Shown one piece after another: positions 28,493 to 38,373 of a stretch of DNA of 64,000 bases. Source of the DNA: MWEI01 sp964600235 (GTDB taxonomy: Bacteria; Desulfobacterota; Desulfomonilia; UBA1062); NCBI GenBank assembly GCA_964600235.1, contig CAZRIV010000002.1, positions 265,636-329,635 of the forward strand, in the 5' to 3' direction. The notes under the pieces are model-generated. The model was given only the letters and a program-made list of their open reading frames with translations. It did no database searches and was not told the DNA's origin. A program made the translations under genes and the position numbers. The stretch's first letter is position 1; every line of letters begins with the position of its first letter.

Positions 28493-29851
28493 ATGGGAGA
28501 AAATGCAGTGAGACAGGTCAGAGACCTCGCTGACCTGTTCAACAATGCGGTGCGTGCGGTCGACCCTGCCGGACTCATGGGCCGGCACGTGAAGAAAGAG
28601 AGCGGCACCCTCATTATCGATACCGGAGAGATCAGGGTCGCAGAAGACCTTGCCCGCTATGACCGGGTGATCGTCCTGGGCATCGGCAAGGCCTCCGCAG
28701 CCATGGCAGGGGCAATGGAGCATATCCTCGGAGAAGATCTGGACAAGGGTTTTATCATCACGAAATACGGTCACGGCCTGCCCCTGGCAAAGACACGGGT
28801 CCTGGAAGCGGGACACCCCATCCCCGACGGAAACAGCTTGAAGGGCGCCCGGATGCTCACACGGGCGGCGCGCGAGGCCGATGAACATACCCTCATCATC
28901 AACCTCATCTCGGGAGGCGGCTCGTCCCTGCTCGCCTGGCCTGCGGACACGGTCAGCCTCGAGGACAAGATGGAAACCACAAGGGCCCTGCTGGCCTCCG
29001 GCGCCGGTATAGACGAGGTGAACTGCGTCAGAAAGCATCTCTCAAGGGTCAAGGGCGGCGGACTCGCAAAGATCGCTTACCCGGCAAGGCTCATCAGTCT
29101 CATCCTCTCGGACGTTATCGGTGACAGGCTGGATACCATTTCATCGGGCGTTACGGCCCCTGACCCCACCACCTTTGACGAGGCCCTTGGCATACTGGCA
29201 AAATACTCGCTGGAGGACAAGGTGCCGGGATCCGTACGTGATCTGCTCCGGTCAGGCTTTGAGGGTAAGATCCCCGACACACCCAAGGATGATGACCCGG
29301 CATTCACAAACGTGGTCAATATCATCGTGGGGAATAATACGCTCGCCTGCAGGGCAGCCCTTTCCCGGGCCGGAGAACTCGGTTATGACGCGCACATCCT
29401 GACCACCACGCTGACCGGGGAGTCGCGCAGGGCAGGAGATTGTCTGGCCGCTCTCGCCAGGGACATGGACTCATGTGTTTCGGGCCTGAAAAAACCGGCC
29501 GTACTCATCCTGGGGGGAGAGACTACCGTGACCATTCAGGGAACGGGAAAGGGCGGCAGGAACCAGGAGATGGCCCTTGCCTTTGCATGCGCTCTTCACA
29601 GGATATGTCCCTTATCCGGAAACATCTACTTTCTCTCGGCAGGCACGGACGGCACTGATGGGCCCACGGATGCCGCGGGTGCCTTTGTCACCCCCGGGTT
29701 GATGGAGAAGATGGAGGTGATTTCATCCGAGGCAGCCAGGCACCTTGAGAACAACGACGCATACCATTTTTTCCAAGGGCAGGACCTGCTCTTCAAAACA
29801 GGGCCCACCTTCACCAATGTCTGCGATATTCAGCTCCTGATGGTGGTCTGA
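28493..29851 (+). CDS. Glycerate 2-kinase (MOFRL family)
   Basis: 452 residues, the usual length of GckA/TtuD-type glycerate kinases. An N-terminal DUF4147 domain has GIGKASAAMAGAMEHIL and NLISGGGSSLLAWP, followed by the C-terminal MOFRL domain with LILGGETTVTIQGTGKGGRNQEMALAFA and the SAGTDGTDGPTDAAGAF block. It phosphorylates D-glycerate to 2-phosphoglycerate for entry to glycolysis. A ribosome site is not obvious at ATG 28493; GTG 28508 is an in-frame alternative. Confidence 0.93.
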   Translation: MGENAVRQVRDLADLFNNAVRAVDPAGLMGRHVKKESGTLIIDTGEIRVAEDLARYDRVIVLGIGKASAAMAGAMEHILGEDLDKGFIITKYGHGLPLAKTRVLEAGHPIPDGNSLKGARMLTRAAREADEHTLIINLISGGGSSLLAWPADTVSLEDKMETTRALLASGAGIDEVNCVRKHLSRVKGGGLAKIAYPARLISLILSDVIGDRLDTISSGVTAPDPTTFDEALGILAKYSLEDKVPGSVRDLLRSGFEGKIPDTPKDDDPAFTNVVNIIVGNNTLACRAALSRAGELGYDAHILTTTLTGESRRAGDCLAALARDMDSCVSGLKKPAVLILGGETTVTIQGTGKGGRNQEMALAFACALHRICPLSGNIYFLSAGTDGTDGPTDAAGAFVTPGLMEKMEVISSEAARHLENNDAYHFFQGQDLLFKTGPTFTNVCDIQLLMVV

Positions 29852-29925
29852 TACGGGTCGGGCTTCCGGGTCCTTTCCTTAAAACAGGGCACACTCTGCC
29901 TTTGGGCCTTGAACACAGTGCAGGA

Positions 29926-29965
29926 GCGCTTCCATGCGCGGCATGCCCACGCGCCTGGAAAACGC
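29926..29965. terminator. Imperfect hairpin between convergent genes
   Basis: GCGCTTCCATGCGCG (29926-29940) pairs imperfectly with 29950-29965. It lies between the convergent glycerate kinase and secreted hydrolase genes and could serve both as a bidirectional terminator. Confidence 0.4.
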
Positions 29966-29996
29966 CCCTTGCGGATATGTTTATCCCGTAATACGC

Positions 29997-31253
29997 CTAG
30001 TTGGCGAGGTGGTATTTATCCCACACATCGGCCTGTGCAGCCTTGCCCAGGAGGATGTCCAGGTGACCATAGCCCGGGATGACCCCGGTGGTTACCGGAA
30101 CAGCGGATGGGACCAGGTCGGCGCCTGCCATGTTGTCGTTATACCCCAGTTCCGTGTTGAGCCAGATGAGAGGTTTGCTCACGGCTTCCCAGGTGATGCC
30201 GTAGTCGACGTTATAACCGTTGCAGTCGAAGAAGTCCCGGTATACGGCAAAGGGAACAACCCCGCTCCCCAGGAGGAAGATCATGGATCTCACGGTATTG
30301 ATGTCGGATTTGGTCAGGTAATAATAATCGAACAGGGGGCATGGTGCAGGATAGTACCTTCCTGCCGCATAGCCCTGGTTAAGGGGCCAGTCCAGAAGGT
30401 CCGCTCCTTCCATGTAGATGCTGTTGATGAGCGCGAAGTAGAACAGCCCTTCATAGGTGAAGTTGCCGGGGCCGAAATCCCCCCTCGGCATCCCCGAATC
30501 GATCTTCGGCAGGAGCAGAGAGGCAAGGGCGAGGGACTTCATGTCGGTGTAGGATGCATCCACATAGGGCTCCTGGGAGGCAGCTGCAGCGAACATGGCC
30601 TGTGAGACCGCCGCGTCATATGAACCGCTGAAGCTGTAGATGTCGAGCGCGATGGTCTTCTCCAGCAGAGGGCTCGCATAGGAAGCGGCATAATCCAGGG
30701 CATATGCAGCACCGAAGGAATGACCCACTACCCGGTAGCTTTTTTTGAGGCTCGACTCGATGGTGCAGATCACCTCGCGGATGTCTTTCTTGTGCATATC
30801 CATGCCCCAGTCCGACATGAAGGAGTAGGATATGCCTCCAGGCGCACTGTCTTCACGCGGGGTTATGCCCACCACCAGATAGCCTGCCTTGCGGAAGTAC
30901 TGGGCAAGGTTCTTGTCCAGCGGTGTGAAGTAGCTGGAGGCAAAGTTCGCCCCGCCGCCCGGGAGCATATACACGATCCTGTTCGCCGTCGTGAAATTGC
31001 TTCCCAGCAGGTCCACGGTTACGGGGTAGGTATACTCGCCGGTCTTGTAGGCATAATCAACCTTAAGCCATGACCAGCTTAGGGTCGCCATGACCGTCTT
31101 CGATGTGGAACCGGGGGCGGACGCCTTCAGGGCAGCAATGGCGGTATCCGCCAGTTGACGCCCTGTTGCCGCGTACGCACCCGTCGTGGTTGCGAACAAG
31201 GCTGCAATAACAAGAAAGTATACAAACACATGCCTGGTTCTGAGCCTTTTCAT
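29997..31253 (-). CDS. Secreted alpha/beta-hydrolase
   Basis: 418 residues with a Sec signal peptide (basic MKRLRTRH, hydrophobic VFVYFLVIAALFATT, AYA cleavage region near residue 28). The mature part is an alpha/beta-hydrolase with a PGGGANFASSYF oxyanion loop, nucleophile elbow VVGHSFGAAYA (Ser near residue 176) and late His in PGYGHLDILLG. A large helical insert (about 200-300) could be a lid. It is periplasmic or extracellular and possibly lipase- or esterase-like. GGAGGTAAG precedes the ATG. It is monocistronic. Confidence 0.85.
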   Translation of the reverse strand: MKRLRTRHVFVYFLVIAALFATTTGAYAATGRQLADTAIAALKASAPGSTSKTVMATLSWSWLKVDYAYKTGEYTYPVTVDLLGSNFTTANRIVYMLPGGGANFASSYFTPLDKNLAQYFRKAGYLVVGITPREDSAPGGISYSFMSDWGMDMHKKDIREVICTIESSLKKSYRVVGHSFGAAYALDYAASYASPLLEKTIALDIYSFSGSYDAAVSQAMFAAAASQEPYVDASYTDMKSLALASLLLPKIDSGMPRGDFGPGNFTYEGLFYFALINSIYMEGADLLDWPLNQGYAAGRYYPAPCPLFDYYYLTKSDINTVRSMIFLLGSGVVPFAVYRDFFDCNGYNVDYGITWEAVSKPLIWLNTELGYNDNMAGADLVPSAVPVTTGVIPGYGHLDILLGKAAQADVWDKYHLAN

Positions 31254-31496
31254 AACTTACCTCCTTGTACTTGTGGGATAACGGGGTTTTTCATCAAAAC
31301 AGGGAGCGGGACCATAGTATGGTGCCTCGTCCTACAAAACATCATGCCAAACACCGAGGGGTATTAATTCCAAATGCAACATCAATATATTTTAATGATT
31401 TAATAATATAATAAAAATAATAACAATAGTAAAGCCCGGCAAGGTTAGATAGAATATCTTAAACAGTTCATCAAGGCAAAGAAGAAGGGCTTTCTT
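31254..31496. other. AT-rich divergent intergenic region
   Basis: About 240 bases between the secreted hydrolase and the acetyltransferase, including an A/T tract near 31385-31430 that may be a promoter UP element or bend. No gene seen. Confidence 0.4.
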
Positions 31497-32099
31497 GTGG
31501 ATAATGGCGTCAGAAAGGCTGAGTATTCGGATGTAGAGGGTCTGGTCCGGACATACGTGCGCGCCTATGACGACGATCCCGTGGTCAACTGGATCGTGCG
31601 GCAGGACGAGAGGCGTGCCCATGCCATGAGGCTTTTTTTCAGGACATGCCTGCTGACCTTCGGCATGCCGCACGAGGAAGTGTATGTCACCCACGATTGC
31701 ACGGGTGGGGCATTGTGGACCCCTCCGGGCAAATCAAGGATCAGCATCATACGTCAGGCCCCCCTGCTCCCCAGGATGATCCAGGTGGTGAGGCCCTGGG
31801 GCATTGTGCGGTTGCTCCGGACCGTGGACGTATTCAACAGGATGCACCCGGAAAACGAACACTACTATCTTCAATTCATCGGGGTCGACCCCTGCCATCA
31901 GGGCAAAGGCATCGGAGGCCAACTGCTGCGGCCTGTCATGGAATACTGCGATCGTCATGGATATGGCATGTACCTTGAGAATTCCAAAGAGGCCAACCTG
32001 CCGTTCTACAGGAGGCACGGTTTTGAAGTCATGCGAATAATCGGCATAGGGGGCGGTTCGCCCCCTGTCTGGCTGATGTGGCGCGGATCACGGCTGTAG
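31497..32099 (+). CDS. GNAT-family N-acetyltransferase
   Basis: 200 residues from GTG 31497 with AGAAGGG upstream. GNAT motif A is QFIGVDPCHQGKGIGGQLLRPVMEY (Q-x-x-G-x-G/A acetyl-CoA pyrophosphate loop as QGKGIG), followed by LENSKEANLPFYRRHGFE, the family's C-terminal motif. The N-terminal half is typical of a GNAT subgroup with VRAYDDDPVVNWIV and WTPPGK. Substrate unknown. It converges on the DUF4340 gene. Confidence 0.92.
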   Translation: MDNGVRKAEYSDVEGLVRTYVRAYDDDPVVNWIVRQDERRAHAMRLFFRTCLLTFGMPHEEVYVTHDCTGGALWTPPGKSRISIIRQAPLLPRMIQVVRPWGIVRLLRTVDVFNRMHPENEHYYLQFIGVDPCHQGKGIGGQLLRPVMEYCDRHGYGMYLENSKEANLPFYRRHGFEVMRIIGIGGGSPPVWLMWRGSRL

Positions 32100-32150
32100 A
32101 GCCGGCCTGTTCCGGACGACGATATCGCCCCCCTGATACCTGTACAATAC

Positions 32151-33095
32151 CTATTGATCCGTTGTTTTATTGATCTCGGAAAGCGATTTTCTCAGGGTTT
32201 CGAGCTTGTAGCCCGGGAACACGAAGGGTGATCCGTTCTCGGAGGAGACGGCAGGGACGATCTCACCGTCCTTCTCAAAGATGGAAAGGGTATATTCCCT
32301 TGCTCCCTTGAACTTCAAGGACAGTGCCGGGTTGACCAGTGATGCCTTCATGGAGTCGTCCAGGTATTTCTCACAGTATACACGGCTCAGGCCCGAAAGT
32401 AAGGTGTCGATTGTCGCCTTGTCCACACTCACGCCTTTCCCGTTTTTCCAGGCGAAGAGCTTAACCGCATCCTTGGCAGGCTCCTTCGTGTTTTCAGCAG
32501 GCAGGGCTTCCTTGACAAGAACCATGGATTTGCCTGAATCAAGGATCTCGATTGTCGTGATCTCCTCGGGCGCGAAATTCAGCACCTGCATGTCCCTCAA
32601 CTCGGCGACAGGCGTCTGGAACAGGCGGGGCAGGTCGCCGCCTGCGAGGTAGACCCTGCCATCGCCGGGGAGCCTGACATAGGTGTGCGAGTTGGTGGGG
32701 GCGGCCTTGCCGAAGTCCAGCTCGCGCTTGAGCTCCTTTCCGGAAAAGGCCTTCAGTACGGTCTTGTTCGCATTGTCCAGCTGGTAGCGCTCATAGGCCT
32801 TTGACTCGGACACCAGCTCGGTCACCGTGAGCCCTGCGATTTTTTCCAGCATCTCGGACACCTTGGTCTGGTCCGCCCGCCAGTTGGATGGTGAGATGTA
32901 CCAGGCCTTGTCCTTTTTTACGAGCACGGTTTTCTGCCCGGCGCGGGATGTCTCGATGGACGATATGTCGTCGGCCTTGAGCGTCCCGAGCTCGGGCAGG
33001 GTGTAGTGGACCCGGTCCGTCTTCTTGAACACGAGGTATCCTATGGATGACACGATGAGCAGCGCCAGCAGTATATATTCCTTTTTCACCTTCAT
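32151..33095 (-). CDS. DUF4340-domain envelope protein
   Basis: 314 residues, last gene of the minus-strand ABC operon. One N-terminal membrane segment (YILLALLIVSSIGYLVF) anchors a periplasmic region with two repeated modules: AWYISPSNWRADQTKVSEMLEKIAGL and the later KNGKGVSVDKATIDTLLSGL. These match the DUF4340 pattern (a W..P...AD...V..LL repeat) seen downstream of GldG-like genes. Its function is unknown; it is probably part of the same membrane complex. It starts 10 bases after the GldG-like stop. Confidence 0.88.
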   Translation of the reverse strand: MKVKKEYILLALLIVSSIGYLVFKKTDRVHYTLPELGTLKADDISSIETSRAGQKTVLVKKDKAWYISPSNWRADQTKVSEMLEKIAGLTVTELVSESKAYERYQLDNANKTVLKAFSGKELKRELDFGKAAPTNSHTYVRLPGDGRVYLAGGDLPRLFQTPVAELRDMQVLNFAPEEITTIEILDSGKSMVLVKEALPAENTKEPAKDAVKLFAWKNGKGVSVDKATIDTLLSGLSRVYCEKYLDDSMKASLVNPALSLKFKGAREYTLSIFEKDGEIVPAVSSENGSPFVFPGYKLETLRKSLSEINKTTDQ

Positions 33096-33105
33096 GGTTT
33101 ACCCC

Positions 33106-35262
33106 CTATCCCTTAAACGCGGCCTCGATGCGCTTCTTGCGGCCGTGCCGTCTGAGCAGTACCATAAGGCCGCATGCCACGACGATTATGGGAAGGCCTG
33201 CGATGTTGAACATCTTGGCGGCCGCCTTGACCTTCTCGTCCTTCACCTCCAGGGGGTTGAAGGTCTGCACCTTGCTGCGCATGATGGCTATGTCCTGTCT
33301 GTCGTTCAGGACATCGATGATGTTCATGATGAGCGTGGTGTTGGTATTCTCGCCCTGCTCCGATATGAGGTTGTCCGTGAGCATCTCGGAAGAGCCCATG
33401 ACAAAGATCTTGGCCGGCTTCGATGCGGCCAGGAAGCCGCCCTTGCTTTCAAGGGCGCCGGCTGCCGGAGTCGTTGTCGTACCTCCTCCGGGCTTGCCTC
33501 CATCAGGGTGCATGTCCGGCCCTTCAGAGGGTTCGTCGGGCAGCTGCCTCCCCTTGAAATAGCTCGGGAAGACGCCCTCGATGATATAGGCCAGGGGCCT
33601 CTCCCCCATGCCCTGGCCACCTTCGGGCGGCTTTATGAACATGGGGTTGAGGATGATCTGGTCCTTCATCTCCCAGGATCTTTCAGAAGAGGAGAACAGC
33701 CGCGTCGCCTTCAGGCCGGCCGCCTTGATCTGCTGCTCCACGAGCGAGAGCGGCGCCATCTTGTAGGTGACGAACTCCTTGATGTCCTTTAAATATGCGA
33801 GGCGGTTATTGATCTGGGAAGCCCCGATGATGGGGGCAAAGTAGACCTGCTGCTCTCCGCCGCCGTATTGTTCCGGCAGCCTCTGTTTGAAGCAGTTCTC
33901 GTCGAGCACCAGCGATGGGTTCACCTTGATGCCGTAATGCACCAGCAGTTTCTCGAGACCGGTATTCACCGGGACCATCTGGCCCTGCTGCTGCGGATAG
34001 GGAGACCCGCCCTGGGGGGCCTCGATGAAGGGATCGTAGAATATGGCCAGGTTGGTTCCCCTCATGAGCGCCTGGTCGATCTGGTAGAGGTCATGGTCGC
34101 CCAAGGGCTCGGTCGGTCTGACAATGAGCAGGGACGAGAGTCCTTCGGGGATGCCCTGTTTGAAGGTGACTTCCTTTATGGAATAGCTCCTGGATGCGAG
34201 GGTGTTGAAGTTGTTTACTGATGCAGGGGAGCCGGGCCTGCCGAACAGGTCAATGGTGCCCCTGTCCGCGAGGTACCCCAGGTTCTCATTGACGCCGATG
34301 AGAGCCTCCACGCTCTGCTCCATGGACTCCTTCAACGGCTGAATCTCAGCGAGTTTGTACTGGGTGCCGAAGAGGGGGAGGTTGAATGCCTGGAGCACCG
34401 GGAGCATGTAAGACTTCGCACCGTATTCCATGACCAGGCCCACGACGCCGGCCCCTGCAGGAACGCCGCCCTCCAGGGCGGGCCACTTGAGCATCATGAG
34501 GTTGTACTTCCTGGAGAGCTCCGTCATCTCGGCCTCTGATGAGGTCTCGAGGAATGCGTAATCGAGTTTGCCGTACATGTGCGCATTCAGTTCATCCACG
34601 ATCTTTTTCACCTCGGCCGGAACGGCCTGGAGGTTCTTGATGCCCATGTGCCCGGAAATGCTCTGCAGGGAAGGGGAGAGGTAGAGGCTCACCTTCACCT
34701 TGTCTTTCAGGTTCAGCAGGGCGCTGATCTTGCTGTTGAGCCTCTGGATAGAGGTGGTGAGCTTGTATTCGAGCCCGTCGGTGGAGGTTATGGTGGGGAT
34801 GCGCTCCACCATGTCGCCATGGATGATGACCAGGCCCATGTAGGCCTTTTTGAACTTCATTTCGTCCTTTTCCACCACCTGGATCTGCACCGGGGGGATG
34901 CCGTAGTTCTGGGCCAGCTTGCGGTTGGTCTCGGTCCTGGCCGCATCGATCTCGCCCTCGGCGCTCACGTCGTAGAACCGGTAGTTGAAATAGGTATTGG
35001 AATGCAGTGAGTATTCACCCAGCAGGTCCTTGAGATACTGTTCCACCGTGTTGTAGGGGGAGGGGAGGTTGCCGGTGAAGAAGACGTTGATGGTGAGCGG
35101 CTCCTTCAGGGTGGAGACCACGTCTTTGCTCACGTCGGACAGCGAATATACCTTGTTCCCGGTGAGGTCCGCCCTGAAGAACAGCGTGGCCCCCACGAGG
35201 TTTACAAGCACGATGGCTGCGAGGTAGACGGCGAATTTAACAGTGCGCGCTTTTTTCGTCAT
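33106..35262 (-). CDS. GldG-like ABC transporter auxiliary membrane protein
   Basis: About 718 residues. ATG 35262 is chosen because AAGGAGA lies 7 bases upstream; the ATG at 35268 abuts that site. It has an N-terminal membrane helix (FAVYLAAIVLVNLVGATLFF), a large periplasmic region related to GldG/ABC_transp_aux (LSDVSKDVVSTLKEPLTINVFF near residue 40, then a GATase1-like fold with RPTEPLGDHDLYQIDQALMRG), and a C-terminal membrane helix (AGLPIIVVACGLMVLL) with a basic cytoplasmic tail. It partners the ATPase and permease encoded upstream. Confidence 0.9.
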   Translation of the reverse strand: MTKKARTVKFAVYLAAIVLVNLVGATLFFRADLTGNKVYSLSDVSKDVVSTLKEPLTINVFFTGNLPSPYNTVEQYLKDLLGEYSLHSNTYFNYRFYDVSAEGEIDAARTETNRKLAQNYGIPPVQIQVVEKDEMKFKKAYMGLVIIHGDMVERIPTITSTDGLEYKLTTSIQRLNSKISALLNLKDKVKVSLYLSPSLQSISGHMGIKNLQAVPAEVKKIVDELNAHMYGKLDYAFLETSSEAEMTELSRKYNLMMLKWPALEGGVPAGAGVVGLVMEYGAKSYMLPVLQAFNLPLFGTQYKLAEIQPLKESMEQSVEALIGVNENLGYLADRGTIDLFGRPGSPASVNNFNTLASRSYSIKEVTFKQGIPEGLSSLLIVRPTEPLGDHDLYQIDQALMRGTNLAIFYDPFIEAPQGGSPYPQQQGQMVPVNTGLEKLLVHYGIKVNPSLVLDENCFKQRLPEQYGGGEQQVYFAPIIGASQINNRLAYLKDIKEFVTYKMAPLSLVEQQIKAAGLKATRLFSSSERSWEMKDQIILNPMFIKPPEGGQGMGERPLAYIIEGVFPSYFKGRQLPDEPSEGPDMHPDGGKPGGGTTTTPAAGALESKGGFLAASKPAKIFVMGSSEMLTDNLISEQGENTNTTLIMNIIDVLNDRQDIAIMRSKVQTFNPLEVKDEKVKAAAKMFNIAGLPIIVVACGLMVLLRRHGRKKRIEAAFKG

Positions 35263-35273
35263 GGCCATTCTCC

Positions 35274-35978
35274 TTACCGTTTGTCCTGCATGACGAGGTT
35301 CGTGCTATAGAGCGCGATGAAGATAACGCTCAGGAAGTAGATGATGTCACGCGTGTCGATGATGCCCTTGGCGATGTTCTCGAAATGGAAGCCCGCCCCG
35401 AGGTAGTGGATGAAGGGGAGGAGCGGGGCCGGGAAGAAGAACAGCATCTTGTCCACCAGGCTTAAACAAAAACAGATGACCATGCCCACGATGAAGGCGA
35501 TGATCTGGTTTCTGCTGGTGGCCGAGGCGAACAGGCCGATGGCGCTGTAGGCGCTTCCCAGGAGCACGGCGCCCAGGTAGCCTCCCAGGACCGGGCCCCA
35601 GTCAAGGTCGCCCATGAGCGATGCCCACAGCGCATACGATATCGTGGGCGCCAGCATGATAGCCACGAACACCACGCATGCCAGGAACTTGCCCACGATT
35701 ACGTCCGAGAGACTTACGGGCAGGGTCAAGAGCATCTCGAGGCTCCCGATGTGCTGCTCCTCGGCAAAGAGGCGCATGGTTACGGCAGGGATCACGAAGG
35801 GAAAGATGAGCGGGAGCATGGCGAAGAAGGTTCGCAGGTTCGCCTGGTCTATGATGAAGAAGGTGGAGAAGAAGAACCACCCCGAGATGAGCAGGAAGAT
35901 GCAGATCACGATATAGGCTATTGGCGAGACGAAGTAATCCTTGAGCTCTTTGACAAAGATGTGCCGGGCCTGGACCAT
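35274..35978 (-). CDS. ABC-2 type transporter permease (GldF-like)
   Basis: 234 residues with six predicted membrane helices. The N-terminal half starts FVKELKDYFVSPIAYIVICIF, matching the ABC-2/GldF subfamily, and MRLFAEEQHIGSLEMLLTLPVS is the cytoplasmic coupling region that contacts the ATPase. ATG 35978 has AGGAGG at good spacing. It lies between the ATPase and the GldG-like gene, with gaps of 1 and about 11 bases. Confidence 0.92.
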   Translation of the reverse strand: MVQARHIFVKELKDYFVSPIAYIVICIFLLISGWFFFSTFFIIDQANLRTFFAMLPLIFPFVIPAVTMRLFAEEQHIGSLEMLLTLPVSLSDVIVGKFLACVVFVAIMLAPTISYALWASLMGDLDWGPVLGGYLGAVLLGSAYSAIGLFASATSRNQIIAFIVGMVICFCLSLVDKMLFFFPAPLLPFIHYLGAGFHFENIAKGIIDTRDIIYFLSVIFIALYSTNLVMQDKR

Positions 35979-35979
35979 G

Positions 35980-36915
35980 TCATACCTCCTGGGTGAGCTC
36001 CCTGAAGATCTTCTCCAGGGACTTGCCTTCCTGATGGAACTCCAGCAGGGTCCAGTCAGTGGCCTTGATGGCGAGGTAGATCGCCTCGCGCGGGTCTTCG
36101 GGCGTGTTTATGGAAAGCCTCAGTCTCAGCTCGCCGGACGTAGAGGGCTCCTCCTGGATCTTTGATATCCCTGTAATGCCGGACAGGACCTCCTGTGCCA
36201 GGCTCATGCTTGCGCCCGAAAGGCCGAGGTAGATGGACCTCTCCTGGCCGGAGCCCATCTTGAGCATCTCGGTGGAGCCGTCGGCAACGATTCTGCCCTT
36301 GTCGATAATCACGATGCGGTCACAGGTCGCCTCGGCCTCGGAGAGGATATGGGTGGACAGGACAATGGTCTTGTCCTTGCCGATGGACCGGATGATGTCG
36401 CGGATCTCCACGATCTGGTTCGGGTCCAGGCCGGAAGTCGGTTCGTCCAGCACCAGGATCTCCGGGTCGTCTATCATGGCATGAGCCAGGCCGACCCTTT
36501 GCCTGAGCCCCTTGGAGAGTTCGCCGACGGGCTTGTGCATGATGCCGTTGAGGCCGCACAGGGATGCCATGGCACTGATGCGCTCGGTCTTCTTCTTTCC
36601 GTCAAGCCCTTTGATGCCTGCCACATAGTCGAGGTAATCGTACACGAGCATGTTGTGGTAGAGCGGGGCCGATTCGGGGAGGTAGCCCATGAGACGCTTG
36701 ATGGCGAGCATGTCATCGACGGTGCTCAAGTCCTTCACACGGATGCTCCCCGCGCTCGGCTCCAGATAACCCGTGAGCATGCGCAGCGTGGTTGTCTTCC
36801 CTGCGCCGTTGGGGCCCAGCAGGCCCAGGATCTCGCCTTTGCGGATGTCGAGATCGATGCTGTTCACCGCGCACAGATCGCCATAGAATTTGGTGAGTTT
36901 TTCCACATGGATCAT
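35980..36915 (-). CDS. ABC transporter ATP-binding protein (GldA-like)
   Basis: 311 residues from ATG 36915, which has a GGGGGGAA site; the open frame continues upstream without homology. Walker A is GPNGAGKTT, the Q-loop is near LPESAPLYHN, the signature reads LSKGLRQR, Walker B is ILVLDEPTSGLD and the switch His is in STHIL. A C-terminal extension of about 80 residues is typical of the GldA/CcmA-like branch. First gene of the four-gene operon with permease, GldG-like and DUF4340 proteins. In gliding bacteria such sets support motility; in Deltaproteobacteria the substrate is unknown. Confidence 0.94.
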   Translation of the reverse strand: MIHVEKLTKFYGDLCAVNSIDLDIRKGEILGLLGPNGAGKTTTLRMLTGYLEPSAGSIRVKDLSTVDDMLAIKRLMGYLPESAPLYHNMLVYDYLDYVAGIKGLDGKKKTERISAMASLCGLNGIMHKPVGELSKGLRQRVGLAHAMIDDPEILVLDEPTSGLDPNQIVEIRDIIRSIGKDKTIVLSTHILSEAEATCDRIVIIDKGRIVADGSTEMLKMGSGQERSIYLGLSGASMSLAQEVLSGITGISKIQEEPSTSGELRLRLSINTPEDPREAIYLAIKATDWTLLEFHQEGKSLEKIFRELTQEV

Positions 36916-37137
36916 TGCTGTTCCCCCCTGTATCAATAAAGAACATGGGTGCTTGTAAAGAGAAACGTGACCAGGTGTCACTGGTGAACTCATAAAAAAG
37001 ATTTTTCAGGTTTTGTCAATACTTCGATAGTGATGACTGATCGGATCCGGCCGTACTTACCCCGGGGTACGTCGTTGAACAGGGCCCGAAGAGATTTTTC
37101 AGTCTTGAAAAGACATAAAAGAACCGTCCCTGATAAT

Positions 37138-38184
37138 TCACTCCATGGGCTCACAGAGCGTCAGGGAGAAGCCGCCGTCAAGGATTCTTGTCCGGGCAGG
37201 ATCGACGGTGAAGGTGCCCGACGGGCTCTCTACGGTCTCGGAAATGGTGAGGCCGTCATATGCGACGCCGAAACCGGTCTTTGTGAGCAGCACGGTGTTG
37301 CCGGTCGCTTTCGTCTCTTCCACGTAATCAAGGAGATGAACAGGACCGAACAGAAGGGTGTCGATCCTGGTATCGAGGTCATTTTCCCAGCAGTTGCCCA
37401 GTGTGAGAAGAAAGTCGTCGCCGGTGCCCAGAGTCTTGTTGCCGTTGGCATCATTCCACTGGAGAGACCGGATTCCCTGGTCCTGTCCCGGGAGCACACC
37501 GCAGGGGACCGTCAGCTTGTGCTCGGCCGACTGGACAATGGCGTCCCTGTTGTCCTGGATTGAAATGGCGCAGCCCATGGCCATGTCTATCTGCGAGGTG
37601 ACAAGGGTCATGACCGACCACGCCAGGGAGGCCTGCTGTTTCCAGGTCTCTGCCGAGGAACCGATGAGGTTCAGGAATTCGGTCCACGAAAGGGTTACGG
37701 CGCCGCTTGTGTTATACGTCAGGCTGACGGACTTTGAGGACAGGTTTACGGTGATAAGGTTCGCCCCTTTGTCGATGATCCGGAGCGTACCTTCCTCCGG
37801 GTATTCACCGCCTGTAGACCTGACGGCATCCTTGACCTCTACATAGAAGATGTTGGAAAGGTCGTCCCAGAGGGTTGCACTGACACTTATGGCGGAGAGT
37901 TTGTTGATGGCGTATGCGCCTGTCTTGGGGGCATAGGTGCCGTTGAACACACCTGTGGACCCTTCTTTGACCTCTACGCTCTTTTTCAGCGCAGTATAAT
38001 ATATCAGGAGCGGATCACTGTTCATGTTGCTCAGGTCGAAGTCATATACGTCCAGCCGTTCCTCTGCAGGGCTGTTTGCCTTATGCCCGCCCGAGCTGCT
38101 GTCCGAACATGATGAAAGAAAGACAAAAAGAATAATGGTTATAACGACAGTGGATAAATTCAGGACATGATGCCGTTGACCCAT
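37138..38184 (-). CDS. Putative lipoprotein
   Basis: About 348 residues from ATG 38184, which follows the strong GGAGGGAGGG site; the frame continues 11 codons upstream. The signal sequence ends in a lipobox LSSC, followed by a Ser/Gly-rich linker. The mature protein has repeated beta-rich blocks and no recognised motif; DANGNKTLGTGDDF looks like a Ca2+-binding-like D-x-N-x-N loop. It is probably an outer-membrane or periplasmic lipoprotein, of unknown function. Confidence 0.75.
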   Translation of the reverse strand: MGQRHHVLNLSTVVITIILFVFLSSCSDSSSGGHKANSPAEERLDVYDFDLSNMNSDPLLIYYTALKKSVEVKEGSTGVFNGTYAPKTGAYAINKLSAISVSATLWDDLSNIFYVEVKDAVRSTGGEYPEEGTLRIIDKGANLITVNLSSKSVSLTYNTSGAVTLSWTEFLNLIGSSAETWKQQASLAWSVMTLVTSQIDMAMGCAISIQDNRDAIVQSAEHKLTVPCGVLPGQDQGIRSLQWNDANGNKTLGTGDDFLLTLGNCWENDLDTRIDTLLFGPVHLLDYVEETKATGNTVLLTKTGFGVAYDGLTISETVESPSGTFTVDPARTRILDGGFSLTLCEPME

Positions 38185-38373
38185 GAGACCCTCCCTCCAT
38201 GTAACAGTGGGCGGCATCTTTGGTTTCGATGCCGCACGTTATCAAAACTGCATACACCTTACCTTCAAGGACGGCAGAAAGTCAACGCCGGGGTTGCCGA
38301 TCAGGATGCCGGACTTGCATGGAGGACTGTTGTGCTCTATGATGAACGCACTTCCAAACCGCACTAGGGTGAG